The notes below the pieces were generated by a model. The model made no database searches, was not told the origin of the DNA, and worked only from the letters and a program-made list of their open reading frames with translations. The position numbers and the translations under genes are program-made. Shown one piece after another: positions 1 through 5,979 of a stretch of 6,132 bases of DNA. This DNA comes from an uncultured Spirochaetaceae bacterium. GTDB lineage: Bacteria; Spirochaetota; Spirochaetia; Sphaerochaetales; Sphaerochaetaceae. The DNA is taken from positions 1 to 6,132 of the forward strand of contig CANRIJ010000092.1 of the NCBI GenBank assembly GCA_947630635.1, read 5' to 3'. Positions within the stretch are counted from its first letter, which is position 1. Each line of letters starts with the position of its first letter.

Positions 1-174
1 GACAAAGAGAGGCTTATTATCCACATCGTTCTCGATAGCGAGGAGGAGAGGGCAGTCTGGAGGCTCTTGGAGCTCAAAGAGAGGGGCTATAGGCTCTTTA
101 CAATCAGAGAGAGGGAGTCACAGGAAGAGGACGGCATACTCTCTATACCCCTTGAGAGTCTCTTTCCCCTTTAA
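1..174 (+). CDS. C-terminal end of an unrecognised protein (5' end outside window)
   Basis: An open frame enters from the left edge in frame 1 and stops at TAA 172-174, giving 57 residues. The peptide starts DKERLIIHIVLD, is rich in Glu and Arg, and ends in SLFPL. Codon use (GAG for Glu, AGG/AGA for Arg) matches the downstream genes, which supports real coding. I see no signal peptide, membrane segment or catalytic motif in this fragment and do not recognise the family. The beta-strand-like IIHIVLD followed by a likely charged helix suggests a soluble alpha/beta fold, but that is inference. It lies 51 bases upstream of pheS on the same strand, so it could be co-transcribed with the synthetase genes or end just before their promoter. 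No strong terminator lies between them. Confidence 0.6.
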   Translation, partial: DKERLIIHIVLDSEEERAVWRLLELKERGYRLFTIRERESQEEDGILSIPLESLFPL

Positions 175-198
175 ACTTTTATTTTTAATGCTTACAAT
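171..198 (+). promoter_or_regulatory. Possible weak promoter ahead of pheS
   Basis: The AT-rich gap before pheS contains TACAAT at 193-198, a good -10 match. A poor -35 candidate, TTAAAC at 171-176, lies 16 bases upstream and overlaps the stop codon of the preceding gene. A start near 205 would leave a leader of about 20 bases. In AT-rich DNA such matches are common by chance, and pheS may instead be read through from the upstream gene. Confidence 0.22.
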
Positions 199-215
199 TT
201 CCATGTTTTTCTTTC

Positions 216-221
216 AGGAGA
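216..221 (+). promoter_or_regulatory. Shine-Dalgarno site of pheS
   Basis: AGGAGA lies 4 bases before the ATG at 226. It is the only purine-rich anti-SD match in the gap and supports this ATG as the start. The encoded N-terminus also aligns from its first residues with the winged-helix region of archaeal-type PheS. Confidence 0.75.
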
Positions 222-225
222 CTAT

Positions 226-1758
226 ATGGAAATCAACGTCAGGAATCTTCACCCGCTGGAGATAAGGCTTCTCAGGGATGTTACATTAGACGACGTAATT
301 ACAAGAGACAAGATTATAGATGATTTGGGCTATAACATTGGACAGTGCAATCAGGCATTCTCTTGGCTAGAGGCAAAGGGCTTCATAGAGGAGACAGAGA
401 GGACAAAGAAGACCTTCTATGAGCTGACTGATTATGGCAGGGCACTCAGGGAGAAGGGACTCTCTGTAATAAGGATGGTCGATATACTCAAAAAGGGTCC
501 GCTTACCCTTCCCGAGATTGCCGAAAAGCTCTCTCTAGAGCAGAGTGAGGTTGGTTCATCATTTGGCTCTCTTACAAAGAACAAGATTGCAAAGCTCAAT
601 GATGAGAGAAAGGCAGAGCTTATAAGCGACTCTATACCCGAGGATGCTATCTTGCAGAAGAGCATTCTTGAGACGAAGGGAGATCTAATTGAGGAGTCTA
701 CCCTTACTTTGAGCGAGAAGAGCGCTATTCAGGCACTTTCAAAAAAGAGGGGAGCCTCCTCTTCTCCATACAAGATATCTGAGAGAGAGGATGTATTTTA
801 TAGGCTCACAGAGCTTGGAAATGAGGCGAAAAAGGAGATTGAGAAGAGTAGAATCACTGGCGAGGAGTTTGGCTTGTTGACTCCCGAGATGCTCTCTTCC
901 GGCTCATGGAAGGAGGGCTCTTTCAGGCCTTATGGAGTAAACTCTCCGACTCAGCGCCTGATTCCGGGCCGCTTCAATCCCTATGGAGACTACATCAAGT
1001 GGGTAAAGGATAAGCTCACATCATTGGGATTTGAGGAGTTTGACGGACCCTTGGTAGAGAATGAGTTCTGGAACGGAGATGCGCTATTCATGCCTCAGTT
1101 CCACTCAGCAAGAGATATCCATGATGTCTACTATGTAAAGGATCCATCACACGCAAAGAGCATTGAGGAGCCTTGGCTATCACAGGTTAAGAAGACCCAT
1201 GAGAATGGATGGAAGACCGGCTCAAGAGGCTGGGGCTATAAGTTCGACCATGAGTTTACAAGACGCCAGATTCTAAGAAGCCAGGGAACCGTACTATCTG
1301 CACACCAGCTAACGAAGGCCCATATACCAGGCAAGTATTTTGGTGTTGTTCGCTGCTTTAGATATGATCAGGTAGATGCAACTCATGGCGCTGATTTCTA
1401 TCAGACAGAGGGCATTGTCTTGGGAGAGGATGTCAACCTAAAGAACCTCTTAGGGCTCTTGAAGATGTTTGCAGAGGAAATTGCAGGGGCTGAACAGGTC
1501 AAGTACGTTCCTGGCTACTTCCCATTCACTGAGCCTTCAATTGAGGTGCATATAAAGCATCCCGTTCTTGGATGGTTTGAGCTTGGGGGATCAGGAATCT
1601 TCCGTCCAGAGGTGACAAAGGCCCTTGGTGTTGATGTGCCGGTTTTGGCATGGGGTCTTGGAATAGACAGAATGGCTCTTATGCATTTGGGTCTCAATGA
1701 CCTGAGAGAGCTCTTTACGCCGAATATCGAGAGTATCAGAACGAGGAGGGTAAACTAA
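226..1758 (+). CDS. pheS: Phenylalanine--tRNA ligase alpha subunit, archaeal/eukaryotic type
   Basis: Catalytic subunit of the cytoplasmic PheRS tetramer, which activates phenylalanine with ATP and charges tRNA-Phe. The 510 residues match the length of archaeal/eukaryotic alpha subunits; ordinary bacterial PheS is nearer 330-350. Residues 1 to about 205 look like tandem winged-helix modules (about 8-77, 80-125 and 160-205), which bind tRNA in this type. The family linker, with SGSWKE and FRPYG, is at 225-237. The class II core follows. The motif 1 region is about 248-303 (GFEEFDGPLVENEFWN, DALFMPQFHSARD). Motif 2 is at 378-396, with FRYDQVDATH and FYQTEG. The substrate-pocket strand FTEPS is at 434-438, ELGGSGIFRPEV at 452-463, and motif 3 GLGIDR at 477-482. 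No key motif is missing. Its stop overlaps the pheT start by one base, so the two are probably translationally coupled. This type of PheRS in a bacterium points to a spirochaete. Confidence 0.97.
   Translation: MEINVRNLHPLEIRLLRDVTLDDVITRDKIIDDLGYNIGQCNQAFSWLEAKGFIEETERTKKTFYELTDYGRALREKGLSVIRMVDILKKGPLTLPEIAEKLSLEQSEVGSSFGSLTKNKIAKLNDERKAELISDSIPEDAILQKSILETKGDLIEESTLTLSEKSAIQALSKKRGASSSPYKISEREDVFYRLTELGNEAKKEIEKSRITGEEFGLLTPEMLSSGSWKEGSFRPYGVNSPTQRLIPGRFNPYGDYIKWVKDKLTSLGFEEFDGPLVENEFWNGDALFMPQFHSARDIHDVYYVKDPSHAKSIEEPWLSQVKKTHENGWKTGSRGWGYKFDHEFTRRQILRSQGTVLSAHQLTKAHIPGKYFGVVRCFRYDQVDATHGADFYQTEGIVLGEDVNLKNLLGLLKMFAEEIAGAEQVKYVPGYFPFTEPSIEVHIKHPVLGWFELGGSGIFRPEVTKALGVDVPVLAWGLGIDRMALMHLGLNDLRELFTPNIESIRTRRVN
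1743..1750 (+). promoter_or_regulatory. Shine-Dalgarno site of pheT, inside pheS
   Basis: GAGGAGGG lies within the last codons of pheS, 7 bases before the pheT ATG at 1758. It is a near-ideal site. With the one-base TAATG overlap it indicates translational coupling that would keep the two subunits balanced. Confidence 0.8.
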
Positions 1759-4001
1759 TGCCGAAGATTGAAGTAAAAGAGGATCTTTTCTATGAGCTTT
1801 ACGGTAAGAAGGCCTCCGATGATGAGCTCGTTGATATCTTCCCAGTTGCCAAAGCTGAGCTAGATGGACACGAGGATGGGACTATTAAGATAGAGCTCAA
1901 TGATACCAACAGGCCTGATTTATGGTCAGCAGCCGGAGTGGCGAGAGCCCTAAAAACCTATGAGACTGGAAAGATTCCAGAGTATCCTTTTTTCTCCAAG
2001 AAGGGCGACTTTAAAGATCATGGCGGAAGAAGGATAGTCAATGATAAGAGCGTCGTTGGGATAAGGGACTTCTCTGTAGGATTTGCAGTAAGAGGCAAGA
2101 AGGTCGATGATGGGCTTCTGAGAGCGCTTATACAGGCGCAGGAGAAGCTCTGCTGGAACTTTGGAAGAAAGAGAAAAACTATCGCTATGGGTATTTACAG
2201 AAGCGATCTTATCAAGTTCCCGGTACACTATGCTGCAGTCGATCCAGATAAGACGAAGTTTGTTCCTCTTGGAATGACTGAGGAGCTATCGCTGAGAGAG
2301 ATCAATGAGAAGCATCCAAAGGGAAGAGAGTATGGCTACATCGTAAAGGACTTTCCTCTCTTTCCGTACCTTTATGATGACAATGGGGATACCCTCTCGA
2401 ATCCACCGATAATAAATAGCGCGAGAATCGGAGCTGTCGAGGTGGGTGACAGCGATTTCTTTATCGAGGTATCTGGTCCGATTCTCGATGATCTGATATT
2501 AGCCATCTCAATTCTCTCCTGTGACATGTACGACATGGGCTGGGAGATTCTCCCTGTAAAGGCTGAACTTGCAAAAGACACGGAGTATGGAAGGGAGATA
2601 GTGCTTCCATATTATTTCCAAAAGCCCCAAAGGGCAAAGCTAAGCGATGTCAAGAAGGTTTTGGGAGAGGAGCTAAGCGCAGCTGAGTGCATAGAGTCTC
2701 TCAAGAGAATGGGAGTTGAGGCACACTCTGATAATGAAAGAGAGATTCAGATCAGAGTCCCCGAGTACAGAAATGACTTCTTGCATCCAGTGGATGTAAT
2801 TGAGGATATTATGATTGGCCATGGGCTTGGGAATTTCACTCCTGTTATGCCATCTGATTTTACAGTCGGACGTCTCTCGCCTGAGGAGGAGAATGGCAGA
2901 AAGGTGAAGGACATCATGGTTGGACTTGGTTTCCAGGAGATGATGTACAACTACCTAGGGAGCAAGAAAGAGTACATTGACAATATGCACATCTCGCCCG
3001 ATGATGCTGTCTTTATCTCAAATCCGATGAGTGAGAACTATGAGGTTGTAAGGCCCTCTGTGCTACCATCTCTCTTGGAGAGCGAGAGCGTCTCAACCGG
3101 AGCGACCTATCCTCATAACATCTTTGAGGTGGGAAAGGCGACATTTAAGGATGCCTCTGCCAACTCTGGCACCATTACAATCAACTCGCTTGGATTTCTC
3201 TCCTCCGATCAGGTGAAGACCTATAATGACGCAGCCTCCATAATTCAGACTCTGATGTACTTTCTTAAGAAGGTGTACTCTCTTGAGGAAGTCAAGGAGG
3301 ACCCGAGATTTATCCCAGGCAGAGCTGCCTATATCCTTAATAAGAGCGGCGAGAGAGTTGGAATATTCGGAGAGACTCATCCCGCGGTACTTACAAGCTG
3401 GGGCTCTGAGATGCCGACAGTCATGGGAGAGATCAATCTCGATGCCCTTTTTAAGAGGGAGGAAATAAAAGAAGAGAAAAAGAGCGAGAGGAATGAAGAG
3501 ATTCTCAAAGACTGGAGAGAGAAGGTGATTCTGAAGGTCTCCAAAATCAAAAATATCGAGAGGCACCCTGATGGCGATAAGCTCTATATTCTTGTTCTCG
3601 ATACTGGAGAGGATGAGGATAGGGTGATAGTCTCATCAATCGTTCCATTCTATAGAGAAGAGGAGCTTCTGGGGCACAACATCGTTTTGGTATCGAATCT
3701 CAAGCCTGCCAACTTCAGAGGCGTAAAGAGCAGGGGAATGCTCCTTGCAGCCCAGGAGGAGGGTGATGAGACACATTCAACCTGCGAAGTCATCTTTGCT
3801 GACGATATCCCTGTTGGCACTGTACTGGAGTACGACGGCCAGGAAGAGACAGTAAAGGTCGATACCTATCTCAAGGCAGAGAAGTTCTTCTCCATGCCGA
3901 TGAAGACAATAGATGGAACTGTGACTATCGAGGGAATACCAGTTGGAAAGGATGGAAGGCATCTTAGGGTTAAGAAGTACGTAAACGGTATCGTTGGCTG
4001 A
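1758..4001 (+). CDS. pheT: Phenylalanine--tRNA ligase beta subunit, archaeal type, with C-terminal EMAPII-like tRNA-binding domain
   Basis: Partner of PheS in the PheRS tetramer; in this family the beta subunit carries the editing (B3/B4) domain. The body is archaeal-type. An N-terminal domain with NDTNRPDLWSAAGVARAL is at 48-65. A B3/B4-like region spans about 95-265, with FSVGFAVRG at 105-113. A B5-like DNA-binding-fold region spans about 283-365, with VPEYRNDFLHPVDVIEDI at 334-351. The inactive class II-like core is about 370-565, with NPMSENYEVVRPSVLPSLL at 422-440, FEVGK at 456-460 and GIFGETHP at 535-542. Archaeal beta subunits usually end about here, near 550-570 residues. This one is 747: a lysine/glutamate-rich linker (about 566-589) leads to a further tRNA-binding domain (about 589-747), described separately. 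The frame is continuous and its codon use uniform, so I see no sign of a frameshift artefact. ATG start, one-base overlap with pheS, terminator 20 bases downstream. Confidence 0.97.
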   Translation: MPKIEVKEDLFYELYGKKASDDELVDIFPVAKAELDGHEDGTIKIELNDTNRPDLWSAAGVARALKTYETGKIPEYPFFSKKGDFKDHGGRRIVNDKSVVGIRDFSVGFAVRGKKVDDGLLRALIQAQEKLCWNFGRKRKTIAMGIYRSDLIKFPVHYAAVDPDKTKFVPLGMTEELSLREINEKHPKGREYGYIVKDFPLFPYLYDDNGDTLSNPPIINSARIGAVEVGDSDFFIEVSGPILDDLILAISILSCDMYDMGWEILPVKAELAKDTEYGREIVLPYYFQKPQRAKLSDVKKVLGEELSAAECIESLKRMGVEAHSDNEREIQIRVPEYRNDFLHPVDVIEDIMIGHGLGNFTPVMPSDFTVGRLSPEEENGRKVKDIMVGLGFQEMMYNYLGSKKEYIDNMHISPDDAVFISNPMSENYEVVRPSVLPSLLESESVSTGATYPHNIFEVGKATFKDASANSGTITINSLGFLSSDQVKTYNDAASIIQTLMYFLKKVYSLEEVKEDPRFIPGRAAYILNKSGERVGIFGETHPAVLTSWGSEMPTVMGEINLDALFKREEIKEEKKSERNEEILKDWREKVILKVSKIKNIERHPDGDKLYILVLDTGEDEDRVIVSSIVPFYREEELLGHNIVLVSNLKPANFRGVKSRGMLLAAQEEGDETHSTCEVIFADDIPVGTVLEYDGQEETVKVDTYLKAEKFFSMPMKTIDGTVTIEGIPVGKDGRHLRVKKYVNGIVG
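3522..3998 (+). other. EMAPII/Trbp111-type tRNA-binding domain at the C-terminus of PheT
   Basis: PheT residues 589-747. The OB-fold half (about 589-690) has the family marks RHPDGDKLY at 602-610, VSNLKPANFRGVKSRGMLLAA at 645-665 split by the RGV turn, and PVGTVLEYDG at 685-694. The NLKP..RGV.S.GMLLAA block is closer to Trbp111, the MetRS C-terminus and EMAPII than to the B2 domain at the N-terminus of bacterial PheT, which usually reads KL.GV.S.GM without NLKP. The last 55 or so residues (693-747) continue past the OB fold with a pattern like the EMAPII-specific tail: a charged stretch, KFFSMPMKT, GTVTIEGIPV, and a basic end. In the family the OB fold binds the tRNA elbow without strong sequence preference. 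That it does so here is inference. Confidence 0.88.
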
Positions 4002-4020
4002 TTCCCTCTCTTTTCACACC

Positions 4021-4052
4021 AGGCTCAGGCTCTGTTCTGAGCCTATTTTTTT
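4021..4052 (+). terminator. Rho-independent terminator of the pheS-pheT operon
   Basis: A perfect 8-bp stem, AGGCTCAG at 4021-4028 and CTGAGCCT at 4037-4044, encloses an 8-base loop. It is followed by A and then seven Ts (4046-4052). It starts 20 bases after the pheT stop and should end the operon transcript. Confidence 0.9.
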
Positions 4053-4135
4053 ACCTCTTAGATAAACCGTATACTGCTTTTTATTGCAGCACATAAAATG
4101 TTACACAGCAAAATCAAATAGAATGCCCCGATTAT

Positions 4136-4162
4136 AAAAAAAAGGCAGCCGTGCTGGCTGCC
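4136..4162 (-). terminator. Rho-independent terminator of the substrate-binding protein gene
   Basis: On the minus strand a perfect 7-bp stem (GGCAGCC / GGCTGCC, plus positions 4156-4162 and 4144-4150) with a 5-base loop is followed at once by eight Us (A tract 4136-4143 on plus). It lies 22 bases past the stop of the minus-strand gene at 4185. Read on plus, no U tract follows directly, so it works mainly in one direction. The terminator at 4021-4052 faces it across about 83 bases in which I see nothing else. Confidence 0.9.
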
Positions 4163-4184
4163 CTATATTCCCTATTTTGCTTTT

Positions 4185-5279
4185 TTAGATATTCAGCTCT
4201 GAGCTTATAACCGCGTTATCGAGGCTTACATGCATTACATCCTCGTAGAATGATGCTGCGGTGTCCATGAACTCTGATGGAGTAAGAGATCCATAGGTGA
4301 CGAGTCTTAGCCATTGGAGTCCGAGAAGTCTCTGTACCGAGTTCGGAGAAGAGAGAAGATTGTATGGTGCATCGGGAACAAAGAAGATGTTTCCGCTTTG
4401 AACTGCTGGTATTGTCTTCCAATCCTCGTTTGTTGTCGCAAACTCATATGCCCTCTTATCGGCAAGGAATATCATCTCTGGGTTAAGTGCCTTGAGTCCG
4501 TCAAAATTATATGATCCAGTGAAGTCCTCGGGTACTGCATTTGCTATTCCCATGTACTCAAATACCTCAAAGTCCTCTGTTCCGGGGAGAACTGGAGTAA
4601 GTCCATCTGATGATCCAGAGTAGTAGACTGTGAACATCTGTCTGCTCTGATTAACAGGTGTTAACACCTCATTGGCATATGCTGCTGCACTCTCAGCCTC
4701 TTTTTCTGTCGAAAGTAGCTTTCCGATCTTTGTAAGGGTGTTGGCAGTTGTCTGGAATGAGTCCTCAACATAGATAAATGGGATCTTTGCGTATTCCTGC
4801 ATCATATCAAGCTGATTCTGGATGCCCTCTTTCATATCTCCAGGCTCGCCGACGATGAGAACAAGGTCAGCGCCCGATTCCTTTATAGCCTGCTGATCGA
4901 GTGAGTCTGCATAGAAGTTGTAGGCTCCATAGACAGGAAGGTTCAGCACCTCCTCTTTTATGAATTTCTCGCTTCCCTCAGGCCACTTCTCTGAGAGTCC
5001 TACAAGCTTTTCTGGAGCAACTGCGTAAATATAGAGCTGTGCCTCAGGGGTGCCTGCTATGACTTTATTGAAGGTTCCTGTTACCTCTACAGTCCTTCCA
5101 ACTGAGTCATTGAAGCTCTTGAATGTCGGGCGTGATACTGCCTCAACTCTTTCGACCTTGGATATCTCTGTGCTCTCTGCTTTTGCCTCTGCACTCTTAT
5201 TTGTCTTATTTGCGCAGCCAGTAAATGCGATCAAAATCGCCAAAGCTGCTATCGATATAGCCGTTAAGGACTTCTTCAT
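4185..5279 (-). CDS. ABC importer substrate-binding lipoprotein, BtuF/FhuD-like (iron-complex/cobalamin class)
   Basis: A likely exported lipoprotein that would capture a metal chelate or similar ligand and deliver it to an ABC permease. Its 364 residues start with a lipoprotein signal: MKK, a hydrophobic core to residue 18, and lipobox AFTGC with lipidated Cys22. A polar linker rich in Lys, Glu, Ala and Ser spans about 23-55. The mature domain has the family opening DSVGRTVEV at 58-66 and VIAGTPEAQLYIYAV at 73-87. ESGADLVLIVG is at 134-144, a likely connecting helix at about 174-210, and LPGTEDFEVFEYMGI at 231-245. LKALNPEMIFLAD is at 262-274, and the C-terminal block WKTIPAVQSGNIFFVP with SVQRLLGLQWL spans 287-324. 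This order fits the periplasmic-binding fold with a helical linker (Peripla_BP_2, COG0614). The ligand cannot be read from sequence; iron-siderophore, haem, cobalamin or another metal complex are all possible. No permease or ATPase gene adjoins it, and it has its own terminator, so it is probably monocistronic. Confidence 0.9.
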   Translation of the reverse strand: MKKSLTAISIAALAILIAFTGCANKTNKSAEAKAESTEISKVERVEAVSRPTFKSFNDSVGRTVEVTGTFNKVIAGTPEAQLYIYAVAPEKLVGLSEKWPEGSEKFIKEEVLNLPVYGAYNFYADSLDQQAIKESGADLVLIVGEPGDMKEGIQNQLDMMQEYAKIPFIYVEDSFQTTANTLTKIGKLLSTEKEAESAAAYANEVLTPVNQSRQMFTVYYSGSSDGLTPVLPGTEDFEVFEYMGIANAVPEDFTGSYNFDGLKALNPEMIFLADKRAYEFATTNEDWKTIPAVQSGNIFFVPDAPYNLLSSPNSVQRLLGLQWLRLVTYGSLTPSEFMDTAASFYEDVMHVSLDNAVISSELNI

Positions 5280-5285
5280 CTCTTT

Positions 5286-5290
5286 CCTCC
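5286..5290 (-). promoter_or_regulatory. Shine-Dalgarno site of the substrate-binding protein gene
   Basis: GGAGG on the minus strand lies 6 bases before the ATG at 5279. It fixes this start, which also gives a complete lipoprotein signal peptide. Confidence 0.85.
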
Positions 5291-5305
5291 ATATAACTTA
5301 GCTGT

Positions 5306-5334
5306 AAGATAATAACGAGTTCTTAAAGGGGCAA
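5306..5334 (-). promoter_or_regulatory. Candidate promoter of the substrate-binding protein gene
   Basis: On the minus strand TTGCCC (plus 5329-5334) and TATCTT (plus 5306-5311) are separated by exactly 17 bases, each a partial match to the -35 and -10 consensus. Transcription would start near 5299 and leave a leader of about 20 bases that includes the GGAGG site. The overlapping TATTAT is an alternative -10 but has too short a spacing to this -35. Confidence 0.35.
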
Positions 5335-5363
5335 AAAAAGAGTTTTTGTCTTTGTGTTTTTGT

Positions 5364-5386
5364 AAATTGCATGGAATTGGCAATTT
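5364..5386. repeat. Inverted repeat in the divergent intergenic region, possible operator
   Basis: AAATTGC (5364-5370) and its exact reverse complement GCAATTT (5380-5386) flank 9 bases that contain another AATTG (5375-5379). A further AAATTG lies at 5394-5399. The two-fold symmetry and the position between divergent genes suit a dimeric regulator. It could equally be an AT-rich chance palindrome, and as a hairpin it is weak. Confidence 0.3.
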
Positions 5387-5427
5387 TATTTTTAAATTGT
5401 CTTGTAACTCTTAGCATTTTAAGTGTT

Positions 5428-5435
5428 TATATAAA
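5428..5435 (+). promoter_or_regulatory. Candidate -10 element of the small lipoprotein gene
   Basis: TATATAAA, holding two overlapping -10-like hexamers (5428-5433 and 5430-5435), lies just before the GTG at 5441. By usual spacing transcription would start at about 5440-5442, on or beside the start codon. There is no convincing -35: TTGTAA at 5402-5407 is 20-22 bases away. A weaker alternative further upstream (TTGCAT at 5368-5373, TTTAAA at 5391-5396) would give a normal leader. Confidence 0.35.
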
Positions 5436-5440
5436 ATGCT

Positions 5441-5944
5441 GTGATTAAGAGAATAAGTCTTCTGCTTCTATTGTTATTCTTGTTTGTATTTGCCTCCTGT
5501 GATAGCAATTCCGGAGTCTGGGAGTGCTCTATAAATGAATTCAATAGTGCCAATATGGTCTTTGATAGGGCGCCTGAGATCATGGAGGACTACACAGCAG
5601 CGTCAGAGAAGGCAGTGGCAGATGGAGAGAAGGTTGGAAGAAACTACGCCAGTGAGAGCGGAAAGACATCAATTTACTACATAGACAAAAATACCGTGGA
5701 CTATACTGCCAAGGGCTATGAGAGCGACGGCTACTCTCTCAAAGAGCGAAAATACTCAATAGATGTCCCAGAGAATAGGGTTATATCACTTTATGTGAAC
5801 ATTCAAAATTCTGATGGGAAGAGCGCTATTCTGGAGGGTAAGGCCCAGAGTGACAATGAGTTTTCTCTATATCTTAATGGAAATAGAGTGGAGGATGTAG
5901 GCCCATCTCTAATTGGTGTCAGCGTAAGCCTTGAATCTATTTAG
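5441..5944 (+). CDS. Small lipoprotein of unknown function
   Basis: I do not recognise a family. The 167-residue product has a clear lipoprotein signal: MIKR, a long Leu/Phe core at 7-17, and lipobox FASC with Cys20 as the lipidation site, so it is probably anchored in a membrane outside the cytoplasm. The mature part (148 residues) is polar and rich in Ser, Asn, Glu and Tyr. It has one other cysteine (Cys29), a likely helix at about 43-65, and then alternating strand-like stretches (about 76-92, 100-121, 127-147, 157-167), suggesting a mainly beta domain. No catalytic motif is visible. GTG is the only sensible start: an in-frame TAA lies at 5432-5434, and later starts would lose the signal peptide. 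There is no Shine-Dalgarno match. It is transcribed away from the substrate-binding gene across a 161-base gap. Codon use resembles the other genes, giving no hint of recent transfer. Confidence 0.78.
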   Translation: MIKRISLLLLLLFLFVFASCDSNSGVWECSINEFNSANMVFDRAPEIMEDYTAASEKAVADGEKVGRNYASESGKTSIYYIDKNTVDYTAKGYESDGYSLKERKYSIDVPENRVISLYVNIQNSDGKSAILEGKAQSDNEFSLYLNGNRVEDVGPSLIGVSVSLESI

Positions 5945-5979
5945 GCAAAATTAAGGGAATGATTGCAAATTTTTTGCCT
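5943..5979 (+). terminator. Weak hairpin after the small lipoprotein gene, possible terminator
   Basis: AGGCAAAA (5943-5950, overlapping the TAG stop) can pair with TTTTGCCT (5972-5979) across a 21-base loop. A shorter alternative within it pairs GCAAA 5965-5969 with TTTGC 5973-5977. No U tract follows the long stem, so this is much poorer than the other two terminators and may not terminate. Confidence 0.25.

Noticed and set aside
3093..3566. 157-codon minus-strand open frame inside pheT
   Set aside because: It lies opposite a well-supported pheT frame. The peptide has no recognisable motif and its codon use reflects the complement of the coding strand.
3522..3998. C-terminal domain of PheT as a separate gene fused by a sequencing error
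   Set aside because: The frame and codon bias are continuous through the linker, and there is no internal ribosome site with a good start codon at the junction.
4053..4135. Possible small RNA between the two convergent terminators
   Set aside because: Only a trivial 4-bp CTGC/GCAG stem is visible, with no clear promoter; it looks like plain spacer.
5050..5301. 83-codon plus-strand frame opposite the substrate-binding protein's 5' end
   Set aside because: Its hydrophobic peptide arises as the antisense of the signal-peptide region. The opposite frame has lipobox, ribosome site and family motifs.
5342..5363. GTTTTTGT direct repeat (5342-5349 and 5356-5363)
   Set aside because: Short and T-rich; expected by chance in this AT-rich gap and not tied to a promoter element.
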